This document shows, in pieces, positions 34,739 through 46,196 of a stretch of 64,000 nucleotides of DNA. Position numbers and translations under genes: made by a program. Below the pieces are notes generated by a model that saw only the letters and a list, made by a program, of their open reading frames with translations, was not told where the DNA came from and did no database searches. Numbering within the stretch: the first letter of the stretch is position 1; each line of letters begins with the position of its first letter. The DNA comes from Akebia trifoliata (Eukaryota > Streptophyta > Magnoliopsida > Ranunculales > Lardizabalaceae): contig CM030706.1 of assembly GCA_017979445.1 (NCBI GenBank), forward strand, positions 31,699,330 through 31,763,329. Reading direction: 5' to 3'.

Positions 34739-35188
34739 CATACTCTCTCTCTCTCTCTCTCTCTAACCAATGTTTTTTTACATGGACAATGTGGTAGTGA
34801 CACCTAGTTTAAGATGTTAATGGATATTAGACTTGGACCTGATTAGGTCTGTCTAGTTCTTATCCAAATCGGTATGTATTGAGTTATATATAACATATTC
34901 AAATATCACTACCTGCTCTATCTTACAAAAAACACCTCTTTATAATTTAGAATTAATATTATTTTTTTAAAAATAAACACACTTTATACATAAAAAAAAA
35001 TTAAGTTTTAAAAATACAATAATGGTTCACAATGGCCCATAACTATATTTTCATTCCCTAATATCCAAGTCATGGCTTGCATTTTTTTGGGGTACTATAT
35101 ACATAGCTTGACTATACTACTAGTGTACTTATGTTATTTGCCACTTCCAATTCGTTACAATAAAACAACTCTTGATCCGTCTTATTAC

Positions 35189-35797
35189 TAGGTGTGCAAC
35201 TTGGTCCGGTTCAAACCGATAGCCGAACCAAACCAAGAGCTTTGGATTGGTTAGGCTCGATTTATAATGAATATCGATTCGGTTTCAAGTTAACAAAATA
35301 GAGAACCGACCAATTTGGTTTGGTTCTTGGTTCATGCCTTGTATAGAAGTGAACCAAACTGATAACCGAATCCTTATATTAATAAAATTATAAATAAATA
35401 TTATTAATTCATTAAATAAACTATACCCATTTTTATGGATAAATTGATTATTTTTTTATGGATAGATTAATGACATTTTTTTGGATGGATGGGTTAATGA
35501 CTTTAATTGATAGAAAAACTATTGACTTTTTTTTTTTTTGAATGGATACAGTAATGATTTTCTTTATTGATGGATAGATTAATAACTCATTATATGAGAT
35601 TTCATATTCATATTTATTTATTGTTATTAAAAATATGCTGATTCAATTAGGTTTTTAAGATATTGGCAACCCATAGAACTGAATCGAACCAAACTGACCT
35701 TAGCTCGGTTCGGTTTGGTTTGGCTCGGTTCCAATTCTTATTTAATGGAACCAACCTAGATTGATTCGGTTCTGATTTGATCCTAGACCAAACCAAG
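35189..35797. mobile_element. hAT MITE, TAGGTGTGCAAC end (decayed)
   Basis: Homologous to the element at 3884-4377: it starts TAGGTGTGCAACTTGG, has the gaaccaaac/ggtttggtt-rich interior and gatagattaatga blocks, and ends caaaccaagttg, after which the terminal GCACCCC is lost at the junction with the adjacent SINE. Confidence 0.65.
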
Positions 35798-35802
35798 TTG
35801 TA

Positions 35803-36012
35803 TATGGGCCTTGCCCAATCCATAGACCTTGGTCTTATACAAGACTAGTCCCAGGGCACATGCAACGCCAGCTCATCACACACACCAGGTAAGTGAAGGT
35901 ATGCCCTCGCGAGTGTCCCCTGAGGAATTAATGCTTATATTGGGTATCGAACTCACAACCTACAAGCATTAACCGCTTATCGGTCTGAAATTGCCATTGA
36001 GCCATTGGATGA
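35803..36012 (-). repeat. tRNA-derived SINE, minus strand (copy 2)
   Basis: Shares with 28690-29045 the phrases gggccttgcccaatccata, aggaattaatgcttatatt, attaaccgcttatcggtctg and aaattgccattgagcca. Read on the minus strand the A-box and B-box-like motifs have the same spacing. Confidence 0.6.
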
Positions 36013-36147
36013 TTGAAGTTTCTTCTACTTTGAATGTTCAAATTAGTTTTATAATTACAATAATATTTTAAAAAATTTAAACATTACACTATTGTTGTCT
36101 CAATCGTAGTACTCAACAATTTTTCATTACAATATTTATTTTTGGAT

Positions 36148-36323
36148 TCGTGATGAATGCAGGTAGCTTTGGTACACGGTTGGGTACGCAGCTGACGTGG
36201 CAAGGGCATAGAACCATAGATCTTTTTCATTGGGATACACAGGAAGAAGATGTGCGGTTCTGTGCCCTTGCCACGTCAGCTGAGTACCCAATCGCTTACC
36301 AAAACGGCTTGCATTCATCATTA
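36148..36323. repeat. Near-perfect palindromic MITE
   Basis: The two halves are inverted copies: tgatgaatgcaggtagcttt, ttgggtacgcagctgacgtg and gcaagggcatagaacc on the left against ggttctgtgcccttgcc, acgtcagctgagtacccaa and gcttgcattcatca on the right, with a short loop near 36225-36250. Open frames on both strands are a consequence of the symmetry. A relative is at 54570-54720. Confidence 0.75.
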
Positions 36324-38220
36324 TTCTTATTTTTAAGGACATATTTGACTAATAGCAATTAAGAAATAAAGAATACTTAATATGATAAATGAAATAAGGT
36401 TCTTTATGAATAGAAGGCTTTCAACATTAGCAAACTCCCACATTTTGAGAGCAAGGGTTGGAGAGAGATTCTCCCCCAAAGTGTCAAGGTGGGGTTTGAG
36501 AGCAAGAATGACACCCCTAACAAAAGAATTGAATTCATATCCAAAATTTTGAATTTAATCAAGAGAGTTGTTATTGGCACGTCAACTTTTTTACTTATTA
36601 GACCCAATTAAAAAGATAGAGTTGTTATTGCCACACTAATTGTGTGCAATTATTTGGTGATTTACATAGGAATTGGTTTGGTATTGCAAAAGTTGGTGTG
36701 GCAATAACAGCTCTCTAAAAATAAAGAAAATAATTAAATGGTTGAGAATAAGTAAAAGTTGGGATGCCAATTGAAGCTTTCTTGTTTTTTGGGGTTTAGT
36801 ATTTTATATTAGCCTAATCATAATTGTAAACCACCACTGAAATTATTTGAACTAGTGTAATCATAATTGTAAACCACCATTGAAATTATTTGAACTGGTG
36901 TCATAATGTTTTGTAATATTGAGAATATAATTTGAGCCAAACCTTTGTAATGTTTGAAGAGTGCGTTTTAATCCTTAATTGGGTGTGATAAATAATTTAA
37001 GAGATTGGGGTGTATTAAGTAAAAGTTTTGATGCGACTAGCAGCTCTCTAATAAAATTATACAATAAAAATTAAATATATTATATAATGAAATAAAATAT
37101 ATTTTAAAAACATTACCTGATCAGGTCCTTTTTCGAAAACCAAATCCTTGATCTAGACCCATGGTTCTTGATTGGAATGGATCAAATTTTGGGTCTAATC
37201 GATCCATTAATAGCCCTAATTAGTATAAATATTTTATTGAGTTAGGATTTGATTAAACCAATTAGAGTTTACTCCAACTTAGATATAGCTCCATTATTTT
37301 CTGTATAAATCCTAGTAGGTTCTTGTTGGCTCTAATCTCCACACCTTGAGATCACAAATGAGCAAGTCTTCAATGGTTGTTGATGTTGCTATCTCCTCTT
37401 TAGATGCTATCATCTTTGGGGCACTTGTGTGGTACCGATCAAAGAATTTATGATGCTTAAGTTAGTAAGATATAGTGATCGATCAAAAAAATCACAATTA
37501 CATATCTATAGAATCACCTTCGTACACATGACATCAATTTTCGATCTATTTATTTCTAACTGCAACCAAAACCAATAATGTCGGATCCAACTAAAACCCA
37601 TTATCAACCTCTTTGGTCAATCATGCCTTAAAAATAGTTGGTTTTGTACATTTTTACCATGGGTTTGAAACTCAATGTTTTCTACAATGGTCCATGAGCC
37701 CTAAAAATGTGACATTTAGCAATTTAGGACTCAAGGTGACCAATACATGTAATACATATAACTGAATTGTGTTATAAGTTAGATTCTTTCCTACTAAAAT
37801 GAATTGTAAATCAGTACCAAGTGAATCGATTCGCAATATGATTTGTATTGGGTTCACGGAATACAACAAACTCGGATTAACCAATTTGCGAAATCAACCA
37901 TTCTAGTTCGCTAAATTTTGTTATCATGTTTAGTTAACCAAATAGGTAAATACAACCAACGTTTTTCTTTTTGAAATTTTATTATGTCTATTATTCTTGT
38001 ATGCATGCATAACAAACTTCTTTAAATCAAAAAATGATTATCTTTACTTACACCTAAGAACTTGACCATTGGATTTTGTGTCATTTCTCAAGTCATATTT
38101 CTTGAGTCAACAGAACTAAACCCGATAGATATCACCCTCACAAAAAATTAGCCTATTCAGTCTCTCCTAACCCATGTAGAGTGATGATTATTAATTATAA
38201 TTGTAAAATTATATATATAT
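36324..38220. other. Intergenic DNA with one short MITE
   Basis: 36612-36720 is a complete copy of the 110-120 bp MITE (agagttgttattgccacact ... gttggtgtggcaataacagc). 36790-36905 contains a short direct duplication (aatcataattgtaaaccacc twice, about 57 bp apart). The rest (36906-38220) shows no gene. Confidence 0.45.
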
Positions 38221-38548
38221 GGGTGGCGTTTGGAGGCCCTAAAGAGAGCCAAACATTTTTTCAATGTATAGGTTAGAAGTTTCAGAATGGGCTGATTTTT
38301 GGTGATGATGATCTCCCCATCAAAAGTGGTTTACATAAAACGAACGGTCCATGGTTCTTCACCATAGAGATCATCCTCACAAAAAATCAACCCATTCCCA
38401 AACTTCTAACCCCATTAAAAGTGGTTTACAAAAAATGAATGGTTCACAATTTTTCACCATAGAGATCATCCTCACAAAAAATCAACCCATTCCAAAACTT
38501 ATAACCCCTATTTTGATAAATGTTTGGCTCTCTTTGTAACCACTATAT
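38221..38548. mobile_element. Hairpin MITE of the GGATGATC family (copy 2)
   Basis: Flanked by (TA)n on both sides. Left end gggtggcgtttggaggccct, right end aaatgtttggctctcttt. Contains the family core (ctgatttttggtgatgatga and catagagatcatcctcac) and an internal duplication of about 110 bp (38340-38500). Confidence 0.7.
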
Positions 38549-38554
38549 ATATAT

Positions 38555-38905
38555 GGGTTGCGTTCAATGGCTAACTTTTTGGCAAAACATTTTTCAAAAC
38601 ATGAGTTAGAAGTTTTGGAATGGGCTGATTTTTGGTGAGGATTATCTCTACGGTGAGGAGATCATCCTCACCAAAAATCAGCCCATTCCAAAACTTCTAA
38701 CCCATGTTTACAAGTTGAAAAATCGTGGACCGTCCATTTTTTTAAACTATTTTTTATGGGATTAGAAGTTTTGCAATGGGCTGATTTTTGGTGATGATGA
38801 TCTCCTCACCGTAGAGATCATCCTTACCAAAAATCAGCCCATTCCAAAACTTCTAACTCATGTTTTGAAAAATGTTTTGCCAAAAAGTTAGCCATTAAAC
38901 AGGAT
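38555..38905. mobile_element. Hairpin MITE of the GGATGATC family (copy 3)
   Basis: Outer arms gggttgcgttcaatggctaa and agttagccattaaacagga frame about 80 bp of near-perfect inverted sequence (tttttggcaaaacatttttc). Two core hairpins of the tgaggat-atctc type lie inside. The flanks are tatatata. Confidence 0.75.
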
Positions 38906-38928
38906 CCTATATATATATATATATATAT

Positions 38929-39060
38929 GAGTGAGGATCCATGTACACATAAAGGTACTCATTTATTTACAACGCGTTTTGTCCTATGTGGGTTAAAAGT
39001 TTCAAATTGAACTAATTTTTTTGTTAGAATGATCTTTATGTGCACACAGATTCTAATCCT
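38929..39060. mobile_element. Short hairpin element, family copy 4
   Basis: Starts gtgaggatccatgtacacat, ends tgtgcacacagattctaatcc, with tatatata on both sides. It has only part of the core (gtcctatgtgggttaaaag). Confidence 0.5.
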
Positions 39061-39074
39061 ATATATATATATAT

Positions 39075-39408
39075 GGGTTCCATAGACAATGTATTTTGTC
39101 CTATATGAACTAAAAGTTTTGGAATGGGCTGATTTTTTGTGATGATGATCTCTATGGTGAGGGAATCATTCTCACGAAAAATCATCCCAGTCTGAAATTG
39201 GTAATCTCATTTTACAAGTTGAAGAATCGTGGACCGTTCATTTTTACCGTTAGTTATTAATCGCTTTTCATAGGGTTGGAAGTTTTAGAATCAGCTGATT
39301 TTTTGTGAAGATGATCTCTTCACCATAGAGATCATCCTCACAAAAAAAATCAGCCAATTTCGAAATATTTTTCCCATATAGGATAAACGTTGTCTATAAG
39401 ACGCTACC
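39075..39408. mobile_element. Hairpin MITE of the GGATGATC family (copy 5)
   Basis: Outer arms gggttccatagacaatgtat and acgttgtctataagacgctac; two core hairpins (gtgatgatgatctctatgg, atagagatcatcctcacaa). Its right flank is joined directly to the solo LTR. Confidence 0.7.
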
Positions 39409-39413
39409 CTATA

Positions 39414-41915
39414 TGTCACGCCCCAAAAACTCAACCCGAATCCCCATGATTCCCAAATTGAATCCCGAAACATGATATAAAACCCATATCATGATAATCA
39501 ATATATAAACGTAAAAAACAAATAATATAACTATAAGTTATACCTGATCATTGCTCAATAAAACAAATATGTATCCTCAAACACCAGTACACTTGACATA
39601 TATACATAAAACAGTAATGACATAATACGGTGTTCATAATTACATAACAAAAAAACAACAGCTAAAGACTTAAACCTAGTTCTAGTTTAAGACTCATTAC
39701 TAATAGTATTCATGCTCCACTCCTGGAAGTTTGGACTAATCATTTATAAGACCATGGTACTGAGCAGCCTCGGAAGGATCACTTAAACCAGGTGCGCCTA
39801 AAATTTGTGATGTCGTAGGAGTGAGTAATAGGGGAGTTACCTAGTAGGGAAATCTTACAATTCTAAATAATAGCATCCTATATGCAGTTTAACTATTCTA
39901 GGAATTCGTAAATCATGCATATTTGATAATACTGATATCATGAAATCTAGCAGGAAATTGAAACTCAATTAAAAATCTGAATAAACAATTGTCCATAATA
40001 TAACATAAAATAATAGAGTATTATAATAGAGAGTTGAGGGTCACGACTGATGTGAACATCTTAATCAAAATACGATTATTCCAATACTTCACCAATGTGA
40101 AATCCTATATTTAGTTCCTGATTCTATGGCCAGCCTCTACCACAATTTGGGTAACTGTTTTCCGACTCAGGTTGTCCGTTAACCAAGGCCTTAAGAAACG
40201 GGCCAAATCAAGTAGGTCATTCTTTCTTGATTACTCTAGACTATTAATGATCATTAACTAGCCATCTTTATCTATGCCAATCTAGCGTGCATGTGATCCT
40301 CGATATTCTCTATTAATCATACAACTATCTACATCTTGTTCTCTATTAAAGATAGAAAAGAAATTTTGGATTCCTGTTGTGATGTTGTGTTTTTATGCAT
40401 CTCATAATACATAAGAACTCAAATAATGCAATTGTTATCATAGAATAACACATCATTCCGGAAATGTCACAACATATTATTCTTTATAGGTTTTCACAAT
40501 CTCTTTAATAAATCACTAAAATACTACATATAAGTATTTATTTTCTGTTCAAAACATATTGAAAATAAAACATACACGTGTTTTAAATACCCAGTCCACT
40601 CTTAAATGTACAGCCTCATCTCTCTTTTCTTTTTCTTTCTTTCGTGTCTTACACGACTATTAGTTGAAGCATTTCTTTCATTCATGTCTTAGACAGTTTA
40701 CGACTGAAGCATCACCTCATCTTTTCTCTCTTTCGTGTCTTATACGGTATACACCGAAGCATCTTACCAACTGGGTATTTTAAAAGTATGACATTCAATT
40801 GAGAACTCATTCTCATATTTATTTTAATAAATTACTTTTCTTATCCAACTTTTTAATTAGAAATATTTTTTAGAAATCCATCACTAAAACGATTAAAGTA
40901 AACTGTCTACCAGTTTAACTTATTCAAAAATCATGCATGTTTATAAAAAATGTGAACAAAATATATGAATTGTGTGTAAAAACAGCAACTCATATAGTTG
41001 CTGTATTTTTCTTTTTGACAAATACGAAATACGTATAAAGTACGTATACAATATGTATAAAATAACAAATATTTTGAGCATTCAATCTAAGTATACATAG
41101 TAAAATATTATATAAAAACAGCAACTTTCATAGTTGTTGTATTTTATATTTAACACGTATAAATACGTATAAAACACGTATAACGTACGTATAAAATAAC
41201 AAATTTTGATCATCCTAGCGAGTATACATGTTATGTCAATTTTATACAAAAACAGTAATTTTCATAGTTACTGTATTTTATTTTTAACATGTATAATTAC
41301 GTATAAAATCAACTACAAGCATGTAATAATTCTTTTCAAACAAAATAATAACTATTAGCATACTATAAACTCATAAAAATAATAATATAAATATATATAA
41401 AGTATGTTGCATGTTGTTGAAAATAATTACAAAATAACTTTTGATTTAAAATTACTAAATCAGAAATGTTTTAAAAGAAACAAAACAATTTCTGTTTTAC
41501 TAGTATAAAATCAGCAATATTTTTCTTAAATTTTTACTAAACTATCATAAAGAGTTGCAAGGGCCCACATTTTTTTTTCTCTTTCTTTCCTTCTTTTCTT
41601 TCTCTTCCTTCTTTGTTTTTCTTCCTCCTTTTTCTTCTTACTTTTCTTTTCCTTCTTTGTGTAAAAAGTGAAACAACAAACAAAAATTAGCTAATATCAT
41701 ATTTGATATTTTCAAAAAATATCTAGATATTATAAAAATTCTAATTCTTTTAGAATTTCCTAAAAAAACTTTAGTCAATTTGACTTAGTCAAAGTTGTTT
41801 GACTAGAGTTGACTTGACTTGAGTCAACAATAATTAACTTGAGTCAACAGTGATTGACTTGACTTGAGTCAACAATGGTGGACTTGGTCAATATTTTTTT
41901 TCTTTTTTAACATTA

Positions 41916-41917
<2 letters not shown>
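39414..41917. mobile_element. Solo LTR, 2504 bp, 5-bp TSD ctata
   Basis: Begins TGTCACGCCCCAAAAACTC, the common start of a group of plant Ty3-type LTRs, and ends AACATTACA. The flanks are ctata at 39409-39413 and ctata at 41918-41922, an exact 5-bp duplication. No gag-pol domain, primer site or second LTR is seen inside, so a solo LTR is the simplest reading. Internal structure: three tandem units of about 57-60 bp at 40630-40765 (ctttcgtgtcttacacg ... gaagcat) and three of about 130 bp at 40978-41330 (aaaacagcaactttcatag, acgtataaaacacgtata). It landed in the (TA)n run between two hairpin MITEs. Confidence 0.75.

Positions 41918-41922
<5 letters not shown>

Positions 41923-41959
<37 letters not shown>
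41923..41959. repeat. (TA)n microsatellite
   Basis: About 18 ta units between the solo LTR and the next hairpin element. Confidence 0.95.
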
Positions 41960-41961
<2 letters not shown>

Positions 41962-42441
41962 TGGCGTTCGAAGGCCCTAAAGAGAGCCAAACATTTTTCA
42001 ATACATGGGATAGAAATTTCAGAATGAGCTGGTTTTTTGTGAGGATGATCTCCCCATCATAAAGATCATCCTCACAAAAAATCAGTCACTTTTGAAATTT
42101 CTAACCCCTCAAAAGTAGTTTACAAAATTTGGAAAATTCAGATTCTTCAACTTGTAAACTAGGGTTAGAAGTTTTAGAATGAACTAATTTTTGGTGAGGA
42201 TGATCTCTTTACCATAAAGATCATCCTCACAAAAAAAATGTGCTCATTCTAAAACTTCTAACCCTAAAGAGAGATAAATATTGTGCCAAACATTTTCAAA
42301 ATATGGGTTAGAAGTTTCGAAATGAGCTAATTTTTTGTGAGGATGACCTCTTCACCATAAAGATCATCCTCATAAAAAAATCAGCCCATTTTGAAACTTC
42401 TAAACACAATGTTTAGCTCTATTTAGGGCTTCCAAACACTT

Positions 42442-42443
<2 letters not shown>
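41960..42443. mobile_element. Hairpin MITE of the GGATGATC family (copy 6)
   Basis: Ends ggtggcgttcgaaggccct and gggcttccaaacacttccc, with aagagagccaaacattttt inside. Four core motifs occur (gatgatctc or gatcatcctca). It is followed by (AC)n(AT)n at 42444-42497. Confidence 0.7.

Positions 42444-42498
<55 letters not shown>
42444..42498. repeat. (AC)n(AT)n compound microsatellite
   Basis: About 18 ac units followed by about 9 at units, separating two hairpin elements. Confidence 0.95.
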
Positions 42499-43628
42499 GG
42501 GTTATGTTCCGTATACACCTAAAGCTACTCATATCTACACAAATCACATCCTTCATCGGATTAAATATGGATTCAACGGTCGTGATTTAAAGTTTTTTAA
42601 AATAGAGCACGTGGGTTATTTCTTCACTTAATATTTTTGATATTTACTATTACCTCCCCACATCTTTATTTTTTATATTTGTTGTTACCTCGCCACGTCA
42701 TAAACAGGGGGTCTTCTTCTTCATCTGAAACCCTAGCCATTTTCTTCAAGTTGAACTTGTATTCTTGCTTACAACAACCAACAGCCATCGATTTCCTTCT
42801 ATTTTTCATTTATTGATTGAGTAAATCCCATCGAAATCTGCCATTTTGATCTATTAATTCTGCACTTAATCAACTTCTATTTTTTCTTATGGATAAACTT
42901 ACTGAAACCTTAATGGCGCATTGGTTCTTACACTTCAATTGTGTAAGCTAACAACAATGGAGATATAGCTATGGAGTAGTTAAACATTTTGAAGAAAGCA
43001 CACAATAAGATCAAAGCCTTGAGAAAAATACAACGAAACCAACTATACTAATAACTCCATACTTCAAGTATCTCCTCTCTGTATCACTTTCTCTCGCACA
43101 CATATTTTTACCTCAATTAATGATTTGCATCATTTTGTTTGTTTACAGAGAACAGTGATAGACAAGGCGAAACCCATCATAAAAGAGGCCATACTAAATC
43201 TCTAAAGCTCCACCTTCCCTCAGTGTTTGAAGATTGCAGACTTAGGTTGCTCTTCAGGAGCCAACACCTATTGTTGATCTCGGAGATTATAGATACCACT
43301 GACATTATATGCCACCATTTGAATCGTTCGACACCAGAATTCCATGTCTTCCTAAATGATCTTCCAGGAAACGATTTCAACACCATCTTGAAGAAAATGG
43401 CTAACGAAGAAGAAGATCCCCTGTTTATGACGAGGGGAGGTAATAGCAAATATACAAAATAATGACGTGGGGAGTTAATAGTACATATCAAAAATATTAA
43501 GTGAAAAAATAACCCACGTGCTCTATTTTAAAAAACTTTAAATCACGACCGTTGAATCCATGTTTAATCCGACGAAGGATGTGATTTGTGTAGATATGAG
43601 TAGCTTTAGGTGTATATGGAACCTGACC
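42499..43628. mobile_element. Foldback element carrying a SABATH gene fragment
   Basis: Arms of about 250 bp at 42499-42755 and 43380-43628 are inverted and nearly identical: ttccgtatacacctaaagct, cggattaaatatggattcaa, tcgtgatttaaagtttttta, atagagcacgtgggttatt, cataaacaggggg. It is flanked by (TA)n on both sides like its neighbours. The central 620 bp is foreign to the family and derives from a methyltransferase gene (separate entry). This is a Pack-type capture. Confidence 0.8.
42955..43420 (+). pseudogene. SABATH carboxyl methyltransferase fragment (captured)
   Basis: After an acceptor-like tgtttacag (43141-43149) the sequence encodes TVIDKAKPIIKEAILNL, then in another frame LKIADLGCSSGAN (the SAM-binding motif of the SABATH family), then ISEIIDTTDIICHHLNRSTP and FLNDLPGNDFNTIL. 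Upstream, near 42955-42995, atggag-tagttaaacatttt resembles the start of such genes (Met-Glu-Val-Val), so exon 1, an intron and part of exon 2 were taken. The frame is broken by at least two shifts and an early stop. SABATH enzymes methylate salicylate, jasmonate and related acids; this copy cannot. Confidence 0.75.
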
Positions 43629-43640
43629 ATATATATATAA

Positions 43641-43959
43641 GGGGCGGTTCATGGGACATATGTAAAAACAATGGTTTTTCAAAATATGGGTTGGAGGTTT
43701 CGGATTGAGTTGATTTTTTGCGAGGATGGTCACTATGATGAGAAGATCATCCTCACAAAAAATCAGCTCAATCTGAAATTTCTATATCCATCAAAAGTGA
43801 TTTACAAATTATTGGCAAAAAATTGACGGTCCACATTCTAAATCACTTTTAATGGGGTTAAAAGTTTCAGATTGTAACTTCTAACCCATATTTTGAAAAT
43901 TTATTAATGTTACATTGTATTTACATTTGTTTTTTCATATGTCCCTTGATCCATTCCCA
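43641..43959. mobile_element. Hairpin MITE of the GGATGATC family (copy 8)
   Basis: Outer arms ggggcggttcatgggacata and tatgtcccttgatccattccc; inner gaggatggtcactatgatg and gaagatcatcctcacaaaa. Flanked by tatatata. Confidence 0.7.
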
Positions 43960-43969
43960 GATATATATA

Positions 43970-44355
43970 GGGGAGGAGGGGTAACGATCTTTTGACAAAA
44001 TCCTAGACAACTTTCTAGACAAAGCATTTTATTAAGATATGGGCTAAAAGTTTTGGAATGGACTGATTTTTTGTGAGGATGATCTCTATGATGATAAAAT
44101 CACCCTCACAAAAAATGAGCAAATTCTAAAATTTCTAACCTTAGTTTATTTGTTGAAGAATAGTGAATCGTCAATTTTTTACCATTAGATTGTAACCACT
44201 TTTCATGGGGTTGGAAATTTCAGAATTGGCTGATTTTTTATGAGGATGATCTACTGACTATAGAGATCATCCTCACAAAAAAATCAGCCCATTCAGAAAC
44301 TTTTTAGCCGTATAAGACAAAATTTTGTCCAAAATATTATCTAGGATTTTGTCAA

Positions 44356-44359
<4 letters not shown>
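43970..44359. mobile_element. Hairpin MITE of the GGATGATC family (copy 9)
   Basis: Outer arms with tcttttgacaaaatcctaga and ctaggattttgtcaaaa; two core hairpins. A long (TA)n run (44360-44401) follows. Confidence 0.7.
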
Positions 44360-44401
<42 letters not shown>

Positions 44402-44406
<5 letters not shown>

Positions 44407-44759
44407 CATGTTCAGCACCCTACATTTTGCCATACATGTTTTGTCCTACATAGGTCAAAAGTTTGGGAATGGGATGATTTTTTGTGAGGATGATCTAATA
44501 TAGTGAGGAGATCATCCTCGCCAAAAATCAGCATATTCCAAACTTTTGACCCCATCAAAAGTGGTTTTCAAAAATGAAAGGTCCACAATTATTCAACTTG
44601 TAAACATAGGGCTAGAAGTTTTAGAAGGGGCTGATTTTTGGTGAGTATGATCTCCACACCATAGAAATCATCTTCATCAACAATCAACCCATTTTAAAAT
44701 CTCCAACCCATGTAAGACAAAACACATAGGGTAAAATGTAGGGTACCGAACATTTCCCA
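44402..44759. mobile_element. Hairpin MITE of the GGATGATC family (copy 10)
   Basis: Outer arms agggtcatgttcagcaccct and gtagggtaccgaacatttccc; inner tttgtgaggatgatctaat and gagatcatcctcgcc. Flanked by (TA)n. Confidence 0.7.
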
Positions 44760-44771
44760 TATATGTATATA

Positions 44772-45164
44772 GGTGGTGTTTCGGCTCACAATCTTAGGTT
44801 CACAAAACGCCACCAAAATGTTTGTCCTATGTGGCTTAGAAATTTTGGATTTTGCTGATTTTTTGTGAGGATGGTCTCTATGGTGATGAGACCATCCTTA
44901 CCAAAAATCAGTCAAATCTAAAACTTCTAAGTTAATTAAAAGCGGTTTTAGATTTTTTAACCGTCGATTGTTTATCGAAAATTTGTAAATCACTTTTGAT
45001 GGACTTAGAAATTTCAGATTCAACTAATTTTTGTTAAAAATGATCTCCTCACCATAGAGATCATCCCCACACAAAAACAACCCAATCCGAAACTTTTAAG
45101 CCACATAGGATAAAACTTTTGTGAGTGTTTTGTGAACCTAAGATTGTGAGTCGAACGCCCCCCT
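44772..45164. mobile_element. Hairpin MITE of the GGATGATC family (copy 11)
   Basis: Outer arms ggtggtgtttcggctcacaa and ttgtgagtcgaacgccccc, then cttaggttcacaaaacgcc and its inverse. The inner cores are tgaggatggtctctatgg and catagagatcatccccac. Flanked by tatatata. Confidence 0.7.
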
Positions 45165-45177
45165 ATATATATAATGA

Positions 45178-45410
45178 TGTGGTGTTCAGACTCGTAAACT
45201 CAACTAGCGGGACAAGGCAATTGGTCTCTTAGACTACCATATCTCGTCCAAATCTCTTGGGTACATGCAATACCCCCACAAATCACACACACCATGAAAG
45301 TCATGATAAATCCATGTGGGTGGCCATCAGAAAGGCTTGAACTCAAAACATCTCCCTTTATGGAAAAGGGCCCTCACCACTACACTCAATACTTGTTGGC
45401 TGGTAACATG
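45178..45410 (-). repeat. tRNA-derived SINE-like repeat, minus strand
   Basis: On the minus strand it reads agtattgagtgtagtggtga (A-box-like) and about 45 bp later gttttgagttcaagcctttc (B-box-like), then gtgtgtgatttgtgggggta. It differs from the two SINE copies at 28690 and 35803, so this is probably a separate family. Confidence 0.5.
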
Positions 45411-46196
45411 ACAAATAATTATAACATTGGATTTTTAACATTTGAATATAGATAATATCAATCTAGCCTTTCTTAAATTTGGATCTCAATTCCTCAATTC
45501 AAGTCATAAGTTATTGAATTGCAACGGATTTTTGGTTTGACCCGATCCATTGACAGCTCTTTGTGAGATTATTTATTTTATTTCAGTATTTCTGCTTGGA
45601 AAAATGCTGACTTGGATAAGGCAACTGGGACTCACCTTACTTCAAATCAGGATGTTTTATGATGACCGTGATTGTACCTAACCAAGCCAAATCGTCAGAG
45701 ATTTAGTTTGTTAACCAAAGCTGAAGCTAAATATGATGGTCCCATCACCATCAACTCATGTTCTACAATGTCTTCACAAAAGGGTGTATCCGGGTCGGAT
45801 ACGGGTCGAACAACTTGATTGACAGAATCTTCCCAGATTTTAATTGGTTCTTGAAAGAAATAAAAGAACAATTATGGCCCCACCACCATTACAATGCCTT
45901 GTTCTGTCCGGGTAGGTCTGAGTTGTGCTGGACCCAAACCGATTTTAAATGGCACCTAAAGGTCCGACCTACCAAAAGCTAAAGCCCAATCCGACAGGGC
46001 ACATGTCTGCTGACTCATTTAAAGATTTAGATGATAATGGGGCCACATTGATGGATCATAGTTGGGTCGGGTCATGATCAGTCCGTATTCTAAACTTATT
46101 GTGATCATAAAGAACTGGACATGAATGCAACCTAACGGAATTTAAGTGCAACCGGTAACTCACTTCAATTTCATTGTGGTGGAGGATCATCTGGTC
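45411..46196. other. Intergenic DNA, no gene recognised
   Basis: AT-rich with no terminal repeats or motif-bearing ORF that I can support. Confidence 0.4.

Noticed and set aside
36136..36362. Open frames on both strands with similar protein sequences
   Set aside because: They are the two faces of one palindromic MITE, so the resemblance is due to DNA symmetry, not protein conservation.
43177..43491. Minus-strand ORF opposite the SABATH fragment
   Set aside because: It is the antisense shadow of the captured methyltransferase sequence.
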